The notes beneath the pieces are model-generated. The model did no database searches, was not told where the DNA came from, and was given only the letters and a program-made list of their open reading frames with translations. From NCBI RefSeq assembly GCF_000473265.1, contig NZ_KI421511.1, positions 1,043,731-1,107,730 of the forward strand: DNA of 64,000 bases, in the 5' to 3' direction. The translations under genes were made by a program, and so were the position numbers. The DNA comes from Amycolatopsis thermoflava N1165. Its GTDB lineage: Bacteria; Actinomycetota; Actinomycetes; Mycobacteriales; Pseudonocardiaceae. Positions 1-8,247 of the stretch are shown here, in pieces (position 1 is the stretch's first letter; the number at the start of each line of letters is the position of its first letter).

Positions 1-191
1 CCCGGCGCGGCGGGCAGCCGGTGCCGGTGGGTCAGCGCCAGCCCGTAGATCATGTAGGCGAGCTGGAACCGGTAGCCACCGAAGTCGTCCTGGCTCACCC
101 CCTTGCCCTGCATCAGCGACCAGTCGTTGGTCTGCTGCCGCGACAGGTTGTCCCAGTGCCGCAGGTGCCCCAGCTGCTCGGTCGTCAGCAT
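1..191 (-). CDS. N-terminal part of an unidentified enzyme, possibly linalool dehydratase/isomerase-like (runs off the window)
   Basis: Only the first 63 or so residues are inside the window, beginning MLTTEQLGHLRHWDN. The start codon at 191 overlaps the stop of the upstream hydrolase gene as TGATG, so the two are probably translationally coupled. The stretch YRFQLAYMIYGLALTHRHRL resembles the N-terminal helix of linalool dehydratase/isomerase-like (alpha,alpha)6-barrel proteins, but the piece is too short to be certain. No catalytic residues can be judged. It is probably the third gene after the LuxR regulator and the hydrolase on this strand. Confidence 0.5.
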   Translation of the reverse strand, partial: MLTTEQLGHLRHWDNLSRQQTNDWSLMQGKGVSQDDFGGYRFQLAYMIYGLALTHRHRLPAAP

Positions 192-994
192 CACGCCCCC
201 TGCACGTTCTGACGGGCCAGCCAGCCCAGGGCGGAGTCGGCGACGGCGCGCCAGCCGCTGTCGAGCACCAGGGAGTGGCCGCGGCCGGGGAACTGCTTGA
301 GTTCGGTGATGGCGGTGGAGTCGCCGTAGAGCTTGAACGCGGCGCGAGTGACCACGTCGGGGACGGTGTGGTCGGCCTGACCCGAGATCAGCAGCAGCGG
401 GCCCCGCTCGCCGTTGCCGGTGTTCACCTTCGCGGGGGAGTTCTTGGTGAAGTTGGCGAACGCGGCCTCGAACAGCGGCCGCCCGGGCGAGGGGATGGTG
501 TGTGCCTCGTAGAGCCGCTTCGACTCCTCCTCGGAGATCGCGTTTCCGAAGCCGTAGCGGAACTGCTTCGCCGTCAGGGACACGGCGCGCTTCTTGTTGG
601 CCGGGTTGCCCAGCACCGGGAAGGCGGACCGCAGCTGCGCGAACGGCAGCGGTTTGACGCCCTTGATCTGGGCCGGGTCGATCGCGACCGCGGCCCGGCC
701 GTGGCCCTCGCCGAGCAGCTTCTGCGCGATCAAGCCGCCGAAGGAGTGCCCGATGAGCACCGGGGCCGTCGGCAGCCCGGTGATGATGCCGCGGTAGTGC
801 TCGGTGACGTCGTCGATGCCGTGCCCGGCGACCGCCTCGGGGTTCGCGCGAGCCGCCTCGACGGTGGGTTCCTCGCCCGGCCATCCCGGCATGAGCGGGG
901 AGTAGCCGTTGGCGGCGAACAGGTCGGCCCAGGGCTGCCACGACGACGCGTGCAGCCAGAGGCCGTGGATGAAAACGACGGGGGTGGTGGTCAT
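191..994 (-). CDS. alpha/beta-fold hydrolase
   Basis: This 267-residue protein has the alpha/beta-hydrolase layout. An oxyanion-type HGLWLH motif lies at residues 10-15, a nucleophile elbow GHSFGG puts the likely catalytic Ser at residue 84, a late acid is probably in GQADHTVP, and the His is in GRGHSLV. The family covers soluble esterases, lactonases and related hydrolases, and the substrate is not evident. A GAGGAG ribosome binding site precedes the ATG at 994. The gene lies 66 bp after the LuxR regulator stop on the same strand and overlaps the next gene by one base, so it may be co-transcribed with either. Confidence 0.85.
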   Translation of the reverse strand: MTTTPVVFIHGLWLHASSWQPWADLFAANGYSPLMPGWPGEEPTVEAARANPEAVAGHGIDDVTEHYRGIITGLPTAPVLIGHSFGGLIAQKLLGEGHGRAAVAIDPAQIKGVKPLPFAQLRSAFPVLGNPANKKRAVSLTAKQFRYGFGNAISEEESKRLYEAHTIPSPGRPLFEAAFANFTKNSPAKVNTGNGERGPLLLISGQADHTVPDVVTRAAFKLYGDSTAITELKQFPGRGHSLVLDSGWRAVADSALGWLARQNVQGA

Positions 995-1060
995 TGTGCG
1001 CTCCTCGATCCGGTGTTGCTTGCCTGGATCAATGGTGCGGCGGCCGTCAGAGCCGTCGAA

Positions 1061-3712
1061 TCAGTCGGATGACTGTACTTCGAGTCGCTCGAGTGCGTCG
1101 CGCAGCGCGGCGCGGCTGGTGATGCCCAGCTTGGGGAAGATCCGGTACAGGTGCGAGCCGACCGTGCGCGGCGACAGGTAGAGCCGGGTGCCGATCTCCT
1201 TGTTCGTCAGTCCGCCGGCCGCCAGCTCGGCGATCTGCCGCTCCTGCACCGTCAGCACGACGGGGGCCCCGGTCTTGAAACTCGCCCCGGCGGCCCGCAG
1301 CTCGGTGCGTGCGCGCTCGGCCCAGCCCTGCGCGCCGATCCGCTCGAACCCCTCGGCGGCGCGGCTGAGCTGGTCGCGCGCGTGCGCGGGGCGGCGGACC
1401 CGCCGCAGCCACGTGCCGTAGGCGAGGCGGATGCGGTTGGAGTCGAACGGGAACAGCGCCGCTCCGGGCAGGGCGAGCGCGGCGTCGAAATCCGGCTCCT
1501 CCGAGGTCATCGCCAGTGCGCCCGCGGTGAGCAGCGCCAGGCGGGGCGAGATGTCCGGCAATCCGGCGTCGCGGGCGGCGAGAGCGTGCCGCCGGGCCTC
1601 GTCCGGCCGTCCGCTGTGCAGCGCGGCTTCGACCAGGTCCAGCAGGGTGCGGTGAGCCTGCTGCACGTACGGGGTGAAGGTGCCCGGCGTGGTGACCGTG
1701 GTCGCGAAGCGGTAGGCGGTCTCGTAGTCGCCCGCACCCAGCGCGGACAGGGCACCGATCGCGTGGGCGTAGTTGGTGAGGAAGCCGATGCCGCGTGGGC
1801 CGGCCCAGGACTCCAGCGCGGTCCGGTGCCCGGCAGCCGCTTCGTGGTCGCCCCGTGCCGCGGCCACCAGGCCGAGGAACGCGCGGAACTGGTACCCGAA
1901 CAGGGTGTAGCCGTGCCGGGTGGTCAGCTCGAGTCCGCGATGACCGGCCGCCTCGGCGTCGGTCCACTGTCCGGTGTTGATCTGGTCGAGCATCACCACG
2001 TGCAGCATCGTCATCACGTTGGTGACGGCCCCGGCTTCGCCCTCCCGCTCCACCATCCGGCGCAGGTAGGGCCGGAACTCGTCCAGTGCGTCGACGTAGA
2101 ACGCGGCCACCGTCAGCCGCATGACGTCCCACGGTTCGCCCTCACTCAGCTCGGCGAAGGCCCCGCGCAGGCGGTCGGTGACCCCGCCGCCGCGGCGCAC
2201 GACATCGCCCCAGGCGTCGCGGTGGATCAGCGTGTGGGGGTTGACCCGGCCGGCGAAGCGGTCGACGAGCTGCTCGGTCACCGTCCAGGTCGCCGGGTCC
2301 CCGGCGAACTGGCTGATGGCCAGCAGGAGGTTGAGCAGCCGGTCGAGGATCGCGTCGTCCAGCTCGTCCCCGGACGCGGCCACGGTGCTGGCGATGCGCT
2401 GGTGGGTGGCGTGCACGTCGCCCTCGCGGTACAGGGCGGCGTAGGCGGCGGTCAGCACTGCGTCGACCGACCCGGGGTGTCCCGAGGCGTCGAGCAGTCG
2501 TTGCGCGTCCTGCAGCCGCGCGGACTGCCCGGCCACGAACGCGGCCTCGCCGAAGCGGCGCTCCCGCTCGCGGGGATCCTCGCTCAGCTCGGCGGCCCGC
2601 TCCAGCCACTCGATCGCCAATGCCGCGGCGCCATGCCGCGTGGCCGACAGCGCGGCGCGCTCGATCACGGCGGCGACCCGCTCGTCCGGGTCGATCGTGG
2701 CGGCCGACAGGTGTGTGGCCCGGCGCTCGATGTCACCGCGGTGCGCCTCGGCCAGCTCGGCGTGCGCCGCGCGCCGCTCGTTCGGTGTCGCCAGCTGCAC
2801 CACCGCCGACCGCACCAGCGGATGCCGGAACCCCAGCTGCCCGGACACCGGATCCACCAGCAGCAGCCCGCGTCCGATCGCTTCGTCCACGTCTCGCAGC
2901 CGCCGTTCCACCTCTCGACGGCGGGGCGCGGACAACGACGACAGACCGTCCAGCGCGGCCAGCAGCAGCGCGCGCCGGGACGAGGGCGTGAGTTCGCTGA
3001 TCTGCCCGGCGTAGAGGCCCTCCAGCCGCCGGGACAGCGGAAGATCGGTCTGGAGCTCGGTGTTCCGCGCCGTGCGCGGGAGCTCGACCAGCGCGAGCGG
3101 GATTCCTTCGGCCTGGGTGAGCACCTGTTGCCGCAGCCGGGCGTCCAGGCCCGGGAACGATCGGTCCAGCAGCGCCTCGGCGTCCTCGCGGGCCAGCGGC
3201 CCGACTTCGACCTCCGGAAGCCCGGCGCGGTCGAACGGCGAGGGAACGTCGGTCCGGAGCGTGATCGCGCCGCGGACGCCATGCACGCCCACCCGCCGGA
3301 AGACGAAGGCGCACACCTGCGCGCTGAGCTGGTCGAACCAGTGCCCGTCGTCGACCGCCACGAACACCGGCCCGGCCGCGGCCAGCAGGCCGATCACCGC
3401 GTTGCCGAGCGTGAGCACGTCCGGCGGGGAATCGGACCCCAGCATCAGGTCGAGCACGTCGCGCGCGTGCGGGCCGTCCGCGAGGAGGGGCAGCAGCAGC
3501 TGGTGCAACCCCGCGAACGGCAGCTGGGACTCGGCCTCCACGCCCGCGGCGCGCAGCACCCGCACACCGGCGGCGGCCGCCGCGGCGTCCAGCAGCGTGC
3601 TCTTGCCCGCGCCCGGCTCACCTCGCACCACCGCGAACGAGTGCACCCCGGACAGCGCCCGCTCCAGGGCCGCCCGCTCACGCTCGCGCCCGACGAGCCC
3701 GTCCGTGTCCAC
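1061..3712 (-). CDS. LAL-type LuxR family transcriptional regulator
   Basis: This 883-residue protein is a large ATP-binding LuxR (LAL) regulator. Near the N-terminus is a Walker A motif GEPGAGKS (residues 31-38), and a Walker B-like VFVAVDDGHW follows at about residue 120. The long middle part is helical and TPR-like. The C-terminal LuxR helix-turn-helix contains LTVQERQIAELAAGGLTNKE and SPRTVGSHL. Proteins of this type are STAND ATPases that activate transcription once an inducer is sensed. It is divergent from the acyl-CoA ligase gene and upstream of the hydrolase gene at 994 on the same strand; which of these it controls is unknown. The length of about 880 residues is normal for the family. 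Confidence 0.9.
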   Translation of the reverse strand: MDTDGLVGRERERAALERALSGVHSFAVVRGEPGAGKSTLLDAAAAAAGVRVLRAAGVEAESQLPFAGLHQLLLPLLADGPHARDVLDLMLGSDSPPDVLTLGNAVIGLLAAAGPVFVAVDDGHWFDQLSAQVCAFVFRRVGVHGVRGAITLRTDVPSPFDRAGLPEVEVGPLAREDAEALLDRSFPGLDARLRQQVLTQAEGIPLALVELPRTARNTELQTDLPLSRRLEGLYAGQISELTPSSRRALLLAALDGLSSLSAPRRREVERRLRDVDEAIGRGLLLVDPVSGQLGFRHPLVRSAVVQLATPNERRAAHAELAEAHRGDIERRATHLSAATIDPDERVAAVIERAALSATRHGAAALAIEWLERAAELSEDPRERERRFGEAAFVAGQSARLQDAQRLLDASGHPGSVDAVLTAAYAALYREGDVHATHQRIASTVAASGDELDDAILDRLLNLLLAISQFAGDPATWTVTEQLVDRFAGRVNPHTLIHRDAWGDVVRRGGGVTDRLRGAFAELSEGEPWDVMRLTVAAFYVDALDEFRPYLRRMVEREGEAGAVTNVMTMLHVVMLDQINTGQWTDAEAAGHRGLELTTRHGYTLFGYQFRAFLGLVAAARGDHEAAAGHRTALESWAGPRGIGFLTNYAHAIGALSALGAGDYETAYRFATTVTTPGTFTPYVQQAHRTLLDLVEAALHSGRPDEARRHALAARDAGLPDISPRLALLTAGALAMTSEEPDFDAALALPGAALFPFDSNRIRLAYGTWLRRVRRPAHARDQLSRAAEGFERIGAQGWAERARTELRAAGASFKTGAPVVLTVQERQIAELAAGGLTNKEIGTRLYLSPRTVGSHLYRIFPKLGITSRAALRDALERLEVQSSD

Positions 3713-3772
3713 GGCACGAATCTAGCCGCTGCGGGACAGTCACTGACGGACCTGATCGCCCTCGGCACGCTC

Positions 3773-3801
3773 TTGCGTACGCCCTGCGGTGCGGTTAATC
3801 T
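3773..3801 (+). promoter_or_regulatory. Predicted promoter of the acyl-CoA ligase gene
   Basis: TTGCGT (3773-3778) and TAATCT (3796-3801) are separated by 17 bp and match a housekeeping sigma-type promoter. The same pair (TTGCGG, 18 bp, TAATCT) occurs before the hydrolase gene at 7477. In both cases an inverted repeat follows about 10 bp downstream, where a bound repressor would cover the transcription start. Confidence 0.55.
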
Positions 3802-3810
3802 GCGGCCTGC

Positions 3811-3832
3811 GTTACATTGCTGAAAACGTAAC
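3811..3832. promoter_or_regulatory. Operator site 1 for a TetR-type regulator (GTTAC-N12-GTAAC)
   Basis: An inverted repeat GTTAC(3811-3815)-N12-GTAAC(3828-3832) lies just downstream of the predicted -10 box and 58 bp before the ligase ATG. Two further copies with exactly the same 12-bp spacing lie at 7369-7390 and 7435-7456. The likely binder is the QsdR-like TetR protein at 8248-8841. Confidence 0.65.
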
Positions 3833-3890
3833 AGTGGCGTCAGATACGCGACCGACTACGGCCGTGGAAGAACGACAAGGAGGACGGTCC

Positions 3891-5429
3891 ATGTCGAACC
3901 TGGCGACCCTGCTGGACGTCTCCGCCGAGCGCTACGGCGAGCGCGAGTTCCTCGTCGCCGGGACGCGGCGGCTGACGTTCGCCGAGGTGTCGCGGCGATC
4001 GGCGGCGATGGCGCGGCGTCTGGTGGAATCCGGCGTCTCGCCGGGTGACAAGGTGGCCCTGTCGTGCCCGAACGTCCCGGAGTTCACCATCGCGTACTGG
4101 GCTGTGCTGCGGGCGGGCGCCGCGGTGGTGCCGCTCAACGTCCTGCTACGCGCCCGGGAGATCGCCTACCACCTGGACGACTCGGACGCGGTCGCCTACC
4201 TCGTGTACGAGGACTCCGCCGACCCGCGCCTCGCCGAAGCGGCCCGCGAGGGCTTCGACAACGCCGGGCGGTGCGGCCGGTTCTGGAGTATCGGGGCCGA
4301 CGAGGCGGGGGAGACAACCTGGTGCGGCGAGGCGCTGACCGGTCCCGCGTCGTTCGACACCGTGACGCGTGAGGACGGGGACACGGCCGTGATCCTCTAC
4401 ACCTCCGGCACGACAGGGCGGCCCAAGGGCGCCGAGCTCACCCACCGCAACCTGCTGCTCAACGCGCGGGCGGCCGTGTCGGTGTACGAGCTCGACCCCG
4501 GCCGGCCGGACACCCACCTACTGGTCGCGCCCCTGTTCCACTCGCTCGGGCAGACCTGCGTTCAGAACGCGTCCACCCTCTGCGGGGGCACCATCGTCAT
4601 GGTGCCCAGGTTCGACGCCGCTCAGGCAATCCGGCTCATGCTCGACGAGCACGTCACGATCTTCGCCGGGGTGCCGACGATGTTCTGGGCCTTGCTGCGG
4701 GCACTCGGCGACGTGCCGGACGGCGACCGCCTGCACGGGCAGCTTCGCGTCGCCGCGTCGGGCGGATCAGCCCTGCCGATCGAGCTCCACAAGGAGTTCG
4801 AAGCCCGCCTCGGAACGTCCATTCTGGAGGGTTACGGCCTGTCCGAGACCTCACCGATGGCCAGTCACACACGGCTGGGGGAGCCGGTCCGTGCCGGGTC
4901 CATCGGCCGTCCCATCGACGGCGTCGAGATGAAGCTGATCGCGGACGACTGGACGACGCTCCCGGACGACCCGCGGGTAGTGGGGGAGATCGCGATTCGC
5001 GGGCACAACGTCATGAAGGGCTACTACAAGCGGCCCGAGGCGACCGCCGAGGCCGTCCGCGACGGCTGGTTCCGCACCGGTGACCTGGCCCGCAAGGACG
5101 CCGACGGCTTCTATCACATTGTCGGGCGGTCGAAGGACCTCATCATCCGGGGCGGCTACAACGTCTATCCCCGTGAGATCGAGGAGGTTTTCCTGGAACA
5201 CCCGGCCGTGTCGCTCGTCGCGGTGATCGGGGTCCCGCATGCCTCGCACGGTCAGGAGATCAAGGCCGTCGTCGTGCCCGCCGAGGGCCACGAGGCGGTC
5301 CGGCCCGAAGACCTGGTCGCCTGGGGCAGGCGGCAGCTGGCCGCCTACAAGTACCCGAGGATCGTCGAGTTCCGTGAGCGACTGCCGATGACATCCACCG
5401 GCAAGATCCTCAAGCGGGAGATTTCCTGA
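3891..5429 (+). CDS. AMP-dependent acyl-CoA synthetase/ligase
   Basis: This 512-residue adenylate-forming enzyme activates a carboxylic acid with ATP and CoA. It shows the P-loop-like ILYTSGTTGRPKGAELTHRN, the GYGLSETSP motif, the YYKRPEATAEAV/GWFRTGDLA hinge region, the RSKDLIIRGGYNVYPREIE motif and the C-terminal catalytic Lys in TSTGKILKRE. The ATG at 3891 is chosen because AAGGAGGA lies 7-14 bases upstream; a longer in-frame extension would run across the operator. The gene overlaps the convergent hydrolase gene by 20 bp. With the neighbouring hydrolases and oxidoreductase it probably channels an acid into CoA-thioester catabolism. The substrate cannot be read from sequence. Confidence 0.92.
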   Translation: MSNLATLLDVSAERYGEREFLVAGTRRLTFAEVSRRSAAMARRLVESGVSPGDKVALSCPNVPEFTIAYWAVLRAGAAVVPLNVLLRAREIAYHLDDSDAVAYLVYEDSADPRLAEAAREGFDNAGRCGRFWSIGADEAGETTWCGEALTGPASFDTVTREDGDTAVILYTSGTTGRPKGAELTHRNLLLNARAAVSVYELDPGRPDTHLLVAPLFHSLGQTCVQNASTLCGGTIVMVPRFDAAQAIRLMLDEHVTIFAGVPTMFWALLRALGDVPDGDRLHGQLRVAASGGSALPIELHKEFEARLGTSILEGYGLSETSPMASHTRLGEPVRAGSIGRPIDGVEMKLIADDWTTLPDDPRVVGEIAIRGHNVMKGYYKRPEATAEAVRDGWFRTGDLARKDADGFYHIVGRSKDLIIRGGYNVYPREIEEVFLEHPAVSLVAVIGVPHASHGQEIKAVVVPAEGHEAVRPEDLVAWGRRQLAAYKYPRIVEFRERLPMTSTGKILKREIS

Positions 5430-6327
5430 CCGCCGCGCGGGCACGGTGAAGGTGCGCCAGAAGCGCTTCGTTCACCGTGTCCGGTGCCTGCTGGTGCACC
5501 CAATGCCCGGCCCCGTCCACGACGAGCGTGCGGAGATCCTCGAACGCCCGTGCGCCGGATTCGAATCGCAGGAACGTGGACACCGGGTCCGCGCTGCCCG
5601 TGATGAACAGGGACGGCTGCCGGATGACCCGCTCTCGCGCCGCCTTGGCGTCGCGCCAGTTGTCGTCGATGTTGCGGTAGTAGTTGAGGCCGCCCGCGAA
5701 ACCCGTCTCGCGGAATCGTCCGGCGATCCGGCGGAACAGGCCGGGTGGCAGCCATTCGGGCGGGCGGACGGGGTCCTCGCAGTCGAGGAGGTCGTAGCGG
5801 TCGCTGAAGATGGCGGCGAGTGAGCGGTCGACATCGCGCATCAGCAACGCCTCGGGGGTCCCGGCCTCCTGGAACCGGATCTGGTAGAAACGCTCGCCCC
5901 AGCGTGCGCGCAGGATCTGTGTCGGCGGGGCGGGCGCGGGCGCGGCGTACGGCACGCTGAGACCGGTGAGCGAGGCAACGGCGTCCGGGTGGTCGAGGCC
6001 GAGCTGCCACACGCACGCGGCGCCCCAGTCGTGCCCCACGAAATGCGCCGTGTCAGCACCCTCGTGCTCGAGCAGACCGATCAGGTCCAGCCCGACCGTG
6101 CGTAGCGCGTACGCCGATCGTTCGCCGGGGCGCGAGCTCCTGCCGTAGCCGCGCATGTCCGGAGCCAGCACGCGATAACCGGCCTCGACCAGTGCGGGGA
6201 TCTGCAGTCGCCAGGTGACGGCGAGGTCGGGAAATCCGTGCGCGAGCACGACGAGCGGTCCTTCGCCCGCCGCGGTCACCGCGAGCTCCACACCGTTGAC
6301 CTGCCACAGTTCAGGCGATGTGGTCAT
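5410..6327 (-). CDS. alpha/beta hydrolase of the epoxide hydrolase/haloalkane dehalogenase type
   Basis: The protein has 305 residues. The HGFPD motif (residues 30-34) and the nucleophile elbow VGHDWGA place an Asp (D100) rather than Ser at the nucleophile position, as in soluble epoxide hydrolases and haloalkane dehalogenases. A late acid in GSADPVS and His in GAGHWVHQ complete a plausible triad. The ATG at 6327 overlaps the stop of the upstream oxidoreductase as ATGA, so the two form an operon. The 3' end overlaps the convergent ligase gene by 20 bp. Epoxide hydrolysis is the best guess, but other Asp-nucleophile activities remain possible. Confidence 0.88.
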   Translation of the reverse strand: MTTSPELWQVNGVELAVTAAGEGPLVVLAHGFPDLAVTWRLQIPALVEAGYRVLAPDMRGYGRSSRPGERSAYALRTVGLDLIGLLEHEGADTAHFVGHDWGAACVWQLGLDHPDAVASLTGLSVPYAAPAPAPPTQILRARWGERFYQIRFQEAGTPEALLMRDVDRSLAAIFSDRYDLLDCEDPVRPPEWLPPGLFRRIAGRFRETGFAGGLNYYRNIDDNWRDAKAARERVIRQPSLFITGSADPVSTFLRFESGARAFEDLRTLVVDGAGHWVHQQAPDTVNEALLAHLHRARAAVRKSPA

Positions 6328-7343
6328 GCGGCCGCCCCGTGCAGCCGCACCAGCATCTTGCCGACGTTGGCGCCGGACAGCATCCCCAGCAGTGCTCCGA
6401 CGGCGTTCTCCAGGCCGTCCACCACGGTCGTCGTCGAGACGAGCGATCCGTCCTCCAGCCAGCCCCGGGCGAGGGCGATCCATTCGGGCCAGCGCTCCAG
6501 ATGGTCCAGCACGATGAAGCCGCGCAAGGTCAGGCGCTTCTTCGTGATCAGTGCGAGGTTGGCCGGGCCGGGCACGGGTTTCTCGGCGTTCGCCTGGGAG
6601 ACGGACCCGCACACCGCCACGCGGCCTCCGGTGCGGAGCGCGTCGAGGGCGGCCTCCAGCTGGTCCCCGCCGACACTGTCCAAATAGACATCGATTCCAC
6701 CGGGCGCCGCCGCACGCAAGGCGGGCCCGACCGGTCCTGCCTTGTAGTCGATGGCCCGGTCGTAGCCGAGCTGTTCCACCAGTCGCCGGGCCTTGTCCGG
6801 CCCGCCTGCGGACCCGATCACCGCGGCCGCGCCGAGGTGGCGGGCGACCCGGGCGGCCACCACGCCGACGGCGCCGGCGGCCGCCGAAACGAAGACGACA
6901 TCGCCGGGGTGCACGGGCGCGAACTCGCTCAGCGCCAGGTAGGCGGTGAGGCCGGGCATGCCGAGTACACCGAGGTAGTCCGAGCCGCTGACGCCCGTCG
7001 TGTCCAGACGGTGGGTTTCTTCCGCGCCGACCACGGCGTAGTCCCGCCAGCCGTGGTGGTGCCACACGATGTCTCCTTCGCGCAGCTTGCGGCTCCGTGA
7101 CCGGACGACCGTGCCGACGGCCGCGCCGTCCAGTGGCGCGCCGAGGGCGAACGGCGGGAGGTAGGACGGTACGTCCCGCATGCGCCCGCGCATGGAGGGA
7201 TCGACCGACATCCAGTCGTTGCGCACCAGCACCTGTCCTGGTTCCGGTTCCGGCACGACGGCTTCCACGATCGCGAAGTCCGTCGGGGACGGCACCCCGG
7301 CCGGGCGTGCGACCAGATGAACCTCGCGGCTGGTGGTGCTCAT
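6324..7343 (-). CDS. NADP-dependent MDR oxidoreductase (prostaglandin/leukotriene reductase-like)
   Basis: This 339-residue medium-chain dehydrogenase/reductase lacks the zinc ligands of alcohol dehydrogenases. It has the N-terminal GroES-like fold (NDWMSVDPSMRGRM, typical of the LTB4 12-hydroxydehydrogenase/PTGR branch) and a Rossmann segment VSAAAGAVGVVAARVARHLGA. Enzymes of this branch reduce the double bond of alpha,beta-unsaturated ketones with NADPH. It is the first gene of a two-gene minus-strand operon with the hydrolase at 5410-6327. Operator site 2 (7369-7390) lies 26 bp upstream of its start. Confidence 0.88.
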   Translation of the reverse strand: MSTTSREVHLVARPAGVPSPTDFAIVEAVVPEPEPGQVLVRNDWMSVDPSMRGRMRDVPSYLPPFALGAPLDGAAVGTVVRSRSRKLREGDIVWHHHGWRDYAVVGAEETHRLDTTGVSGSDYLGVLGMPGLTAYLALSEFAPVHPGDVVFVSAAAGAVGVVAARVARHLGAAAVIGSAGGPDKARRLVEQLGYDRAIDYKAGPVGPALRAAAPGGIDVYLDSVGGDQLEAALDALRTGGRVAVCGSVSQANAEKPVPGPANLALITKKRLTLRGFIVLDHLERWPEWIALARGWLEDGSLVSTTTVVDGLENAVGALLGMLSGANVGKMLVRLHGAAA

Positions 7344-7368
7344 CGGTTCTCTTCCCCACTCTCGTGAT

Positions 7369-7390
7369 GTTACATATACGGCAATGTAAC
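7369..7390. promoter_or_regulatory. Operator site 2 for the QsdR-like TetR regulator
   Basis: GTTAC(7369-7373)-N12-GTAAC(7386-7390) forms an inverted repeat extended by flanking T and A. It lies immediately upstream of the leftward oxidoreductase gene and has the same geometry as the copies at 3811 and 7435. Confidence 0.65.
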
Positions 7391-7395
7391 ACAGC

Positions 7396-7425
7396 TTGCG
7401 GATGTGCCGCTCGCACGGCTAATCT
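7396..7425 (+). promoter_or_regulatory. Predicted promoter of the hydrolase gene at 7477
   Basis: TTGCGG (7396-7401), an 18-bp spacer and TAATCT (7420-7425) resemble the promoter found before the ligase gene. The operator at 7435-7456 starts 10 bp after the -10 box. Confidence 0.5.
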
Positions 7426-7434
7426 GCGTGAGCT

Positions 7435-7456
7435 GTTACATATCGCGTCACGTAAC
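7435..7456. promoter_or_regulatory. Operator site 3 for the QsdR-like TetR regulator
   Basis: GTTAC(7435-7439)-N12-GTAAC(7452-7456) is the third copy of the palindrome. It lies between the predicted -10 box and the hydrolase start at 7477. Sites 2 and 3 are 66 bp apart and would control the divergent pair together. Confidence 0.65.
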
Positions 7457-7476
7457 ATCAGGAGAGAGGGGCAACG

Positions 7477-8244
7477 ATGCCCATCACCACCAGCGGAATC
7501 CACTACGAAGTTCGCGGCGGCGGGGAGCGCACGATCGTTCTTCTGCCGGGCTTTGGTTGTTCGATCGAGTGCTGGGCCGGGGTGGCGCCCTTGCTCGACG
7601 GGTACCGCGTCGTCCTGATGGATCTCCCGGGCCACGCCGGTTCGGCCGGTGCGCGGGCCGACGGCGACCTGGCGCGGCTCGCCGAGACCGTTTTCGAGGC
7701 CTGCCGGGAAATCGGGCTCACCCGGTTCGTCGTGGCAGGGCTGTCGCTGGGCGGCGCCATCAGTGTGCGGATCGCACTGGACCATCCCGGCGAGGTGGAG
7801 GCGGTCGTGGGGATCATGCCGTGGAACGCGGGCGGTACGTCCCCCGGCGATCCCGTCATCGAAGGCTTCCACGGCGCCTACGGCGATCTGGACACGATCA
7901 CCGCGGGCATCGCGAGCATCTCGCAGGATCCCGCGAAGACGACCGACCTGGTGCGCACCATGCCCACGGTCACCGAGCGGATGTGGCGCGGCTGGCTCGG
8001 CGGCGGCGTGTACACGAGCATGGCCGACGAGTTGCCAGGGCTGCGTGTCCCGCTGCTGTACGTGGTCGGCGGCAAGGACACCGTGGTCAATCTGGACAAG
8101 CAGATCTCGGACGTGCGGCGGGTTCCCGGCGGTCGCCTGGTGCTCCTCGCCGACGCCGGTCACCTCGCCTGCTACGAGACACCCGAGGTCGTGGCGCGGG
8201 AAATGCGCCAGTTCCTCAGCGACCGCGCGGTCGCGGCCGTCTGA
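7477..8244 (+). CDS. alpha/beta-fold hydrolase
   Basis: This 255-residue hydrolase has LLPGFGCS near residue 22, a nucleophile elbow AGLSLGGA with Ser90, a late acid in VGGKDTVV and the catalytic His in DAGHLACYE. The ribosome binding site AGGAGAGAGG precedes the ATG at 7477. It is divergent from the oxidoreductase/hydrolase operon and shares a regulated intergenic region with it. It ends 3 bp before the convergent stop of the TetR gene. The substrate is unknown; an ester or a beta-diketone-like intermediate of the same pathway is plausible. Confidence 0.87.
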   Translation: MPITTSGIHYEVRGGGERTIVLLPGFGCSIECWAGVAPLLDGYRVVLMDLPGHAGSAGARADGDLARLAETVFEACREIGLTRFVVAGLSLGGAISVRIALDHPGEVEAVVGIMPWNAGGTSPGDPVIEGFHGAYGDLDTITAGIASISQDPAKTTDLVRTMPTVTERMWRGWLGGGVYTSMADELPGLRVPLLYVVGGKDTVVNLDKQISDVRRVPGGRLVLLADAGHLACYETPEVVAREMRQFLSDRAVAAV

Positions 8245-8247
8245 GGA

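Noticed and set aside
1151..3823. A long plus-strand frame opposite the LuxR regulator
   Set aside because: It is an antisense shadow with low-complexity Arg/Gly/Gln-rich translation and no family resemblance.
6328..8163. N-terminal extension of the minus-strand hydrolase frame through the oxidoreductase gene and across both operators
   Set aside because: The frame continues into the neighbouring genes by chance. The ATG at 6327 with the ATGA overlap and the family alignment define the real protein.
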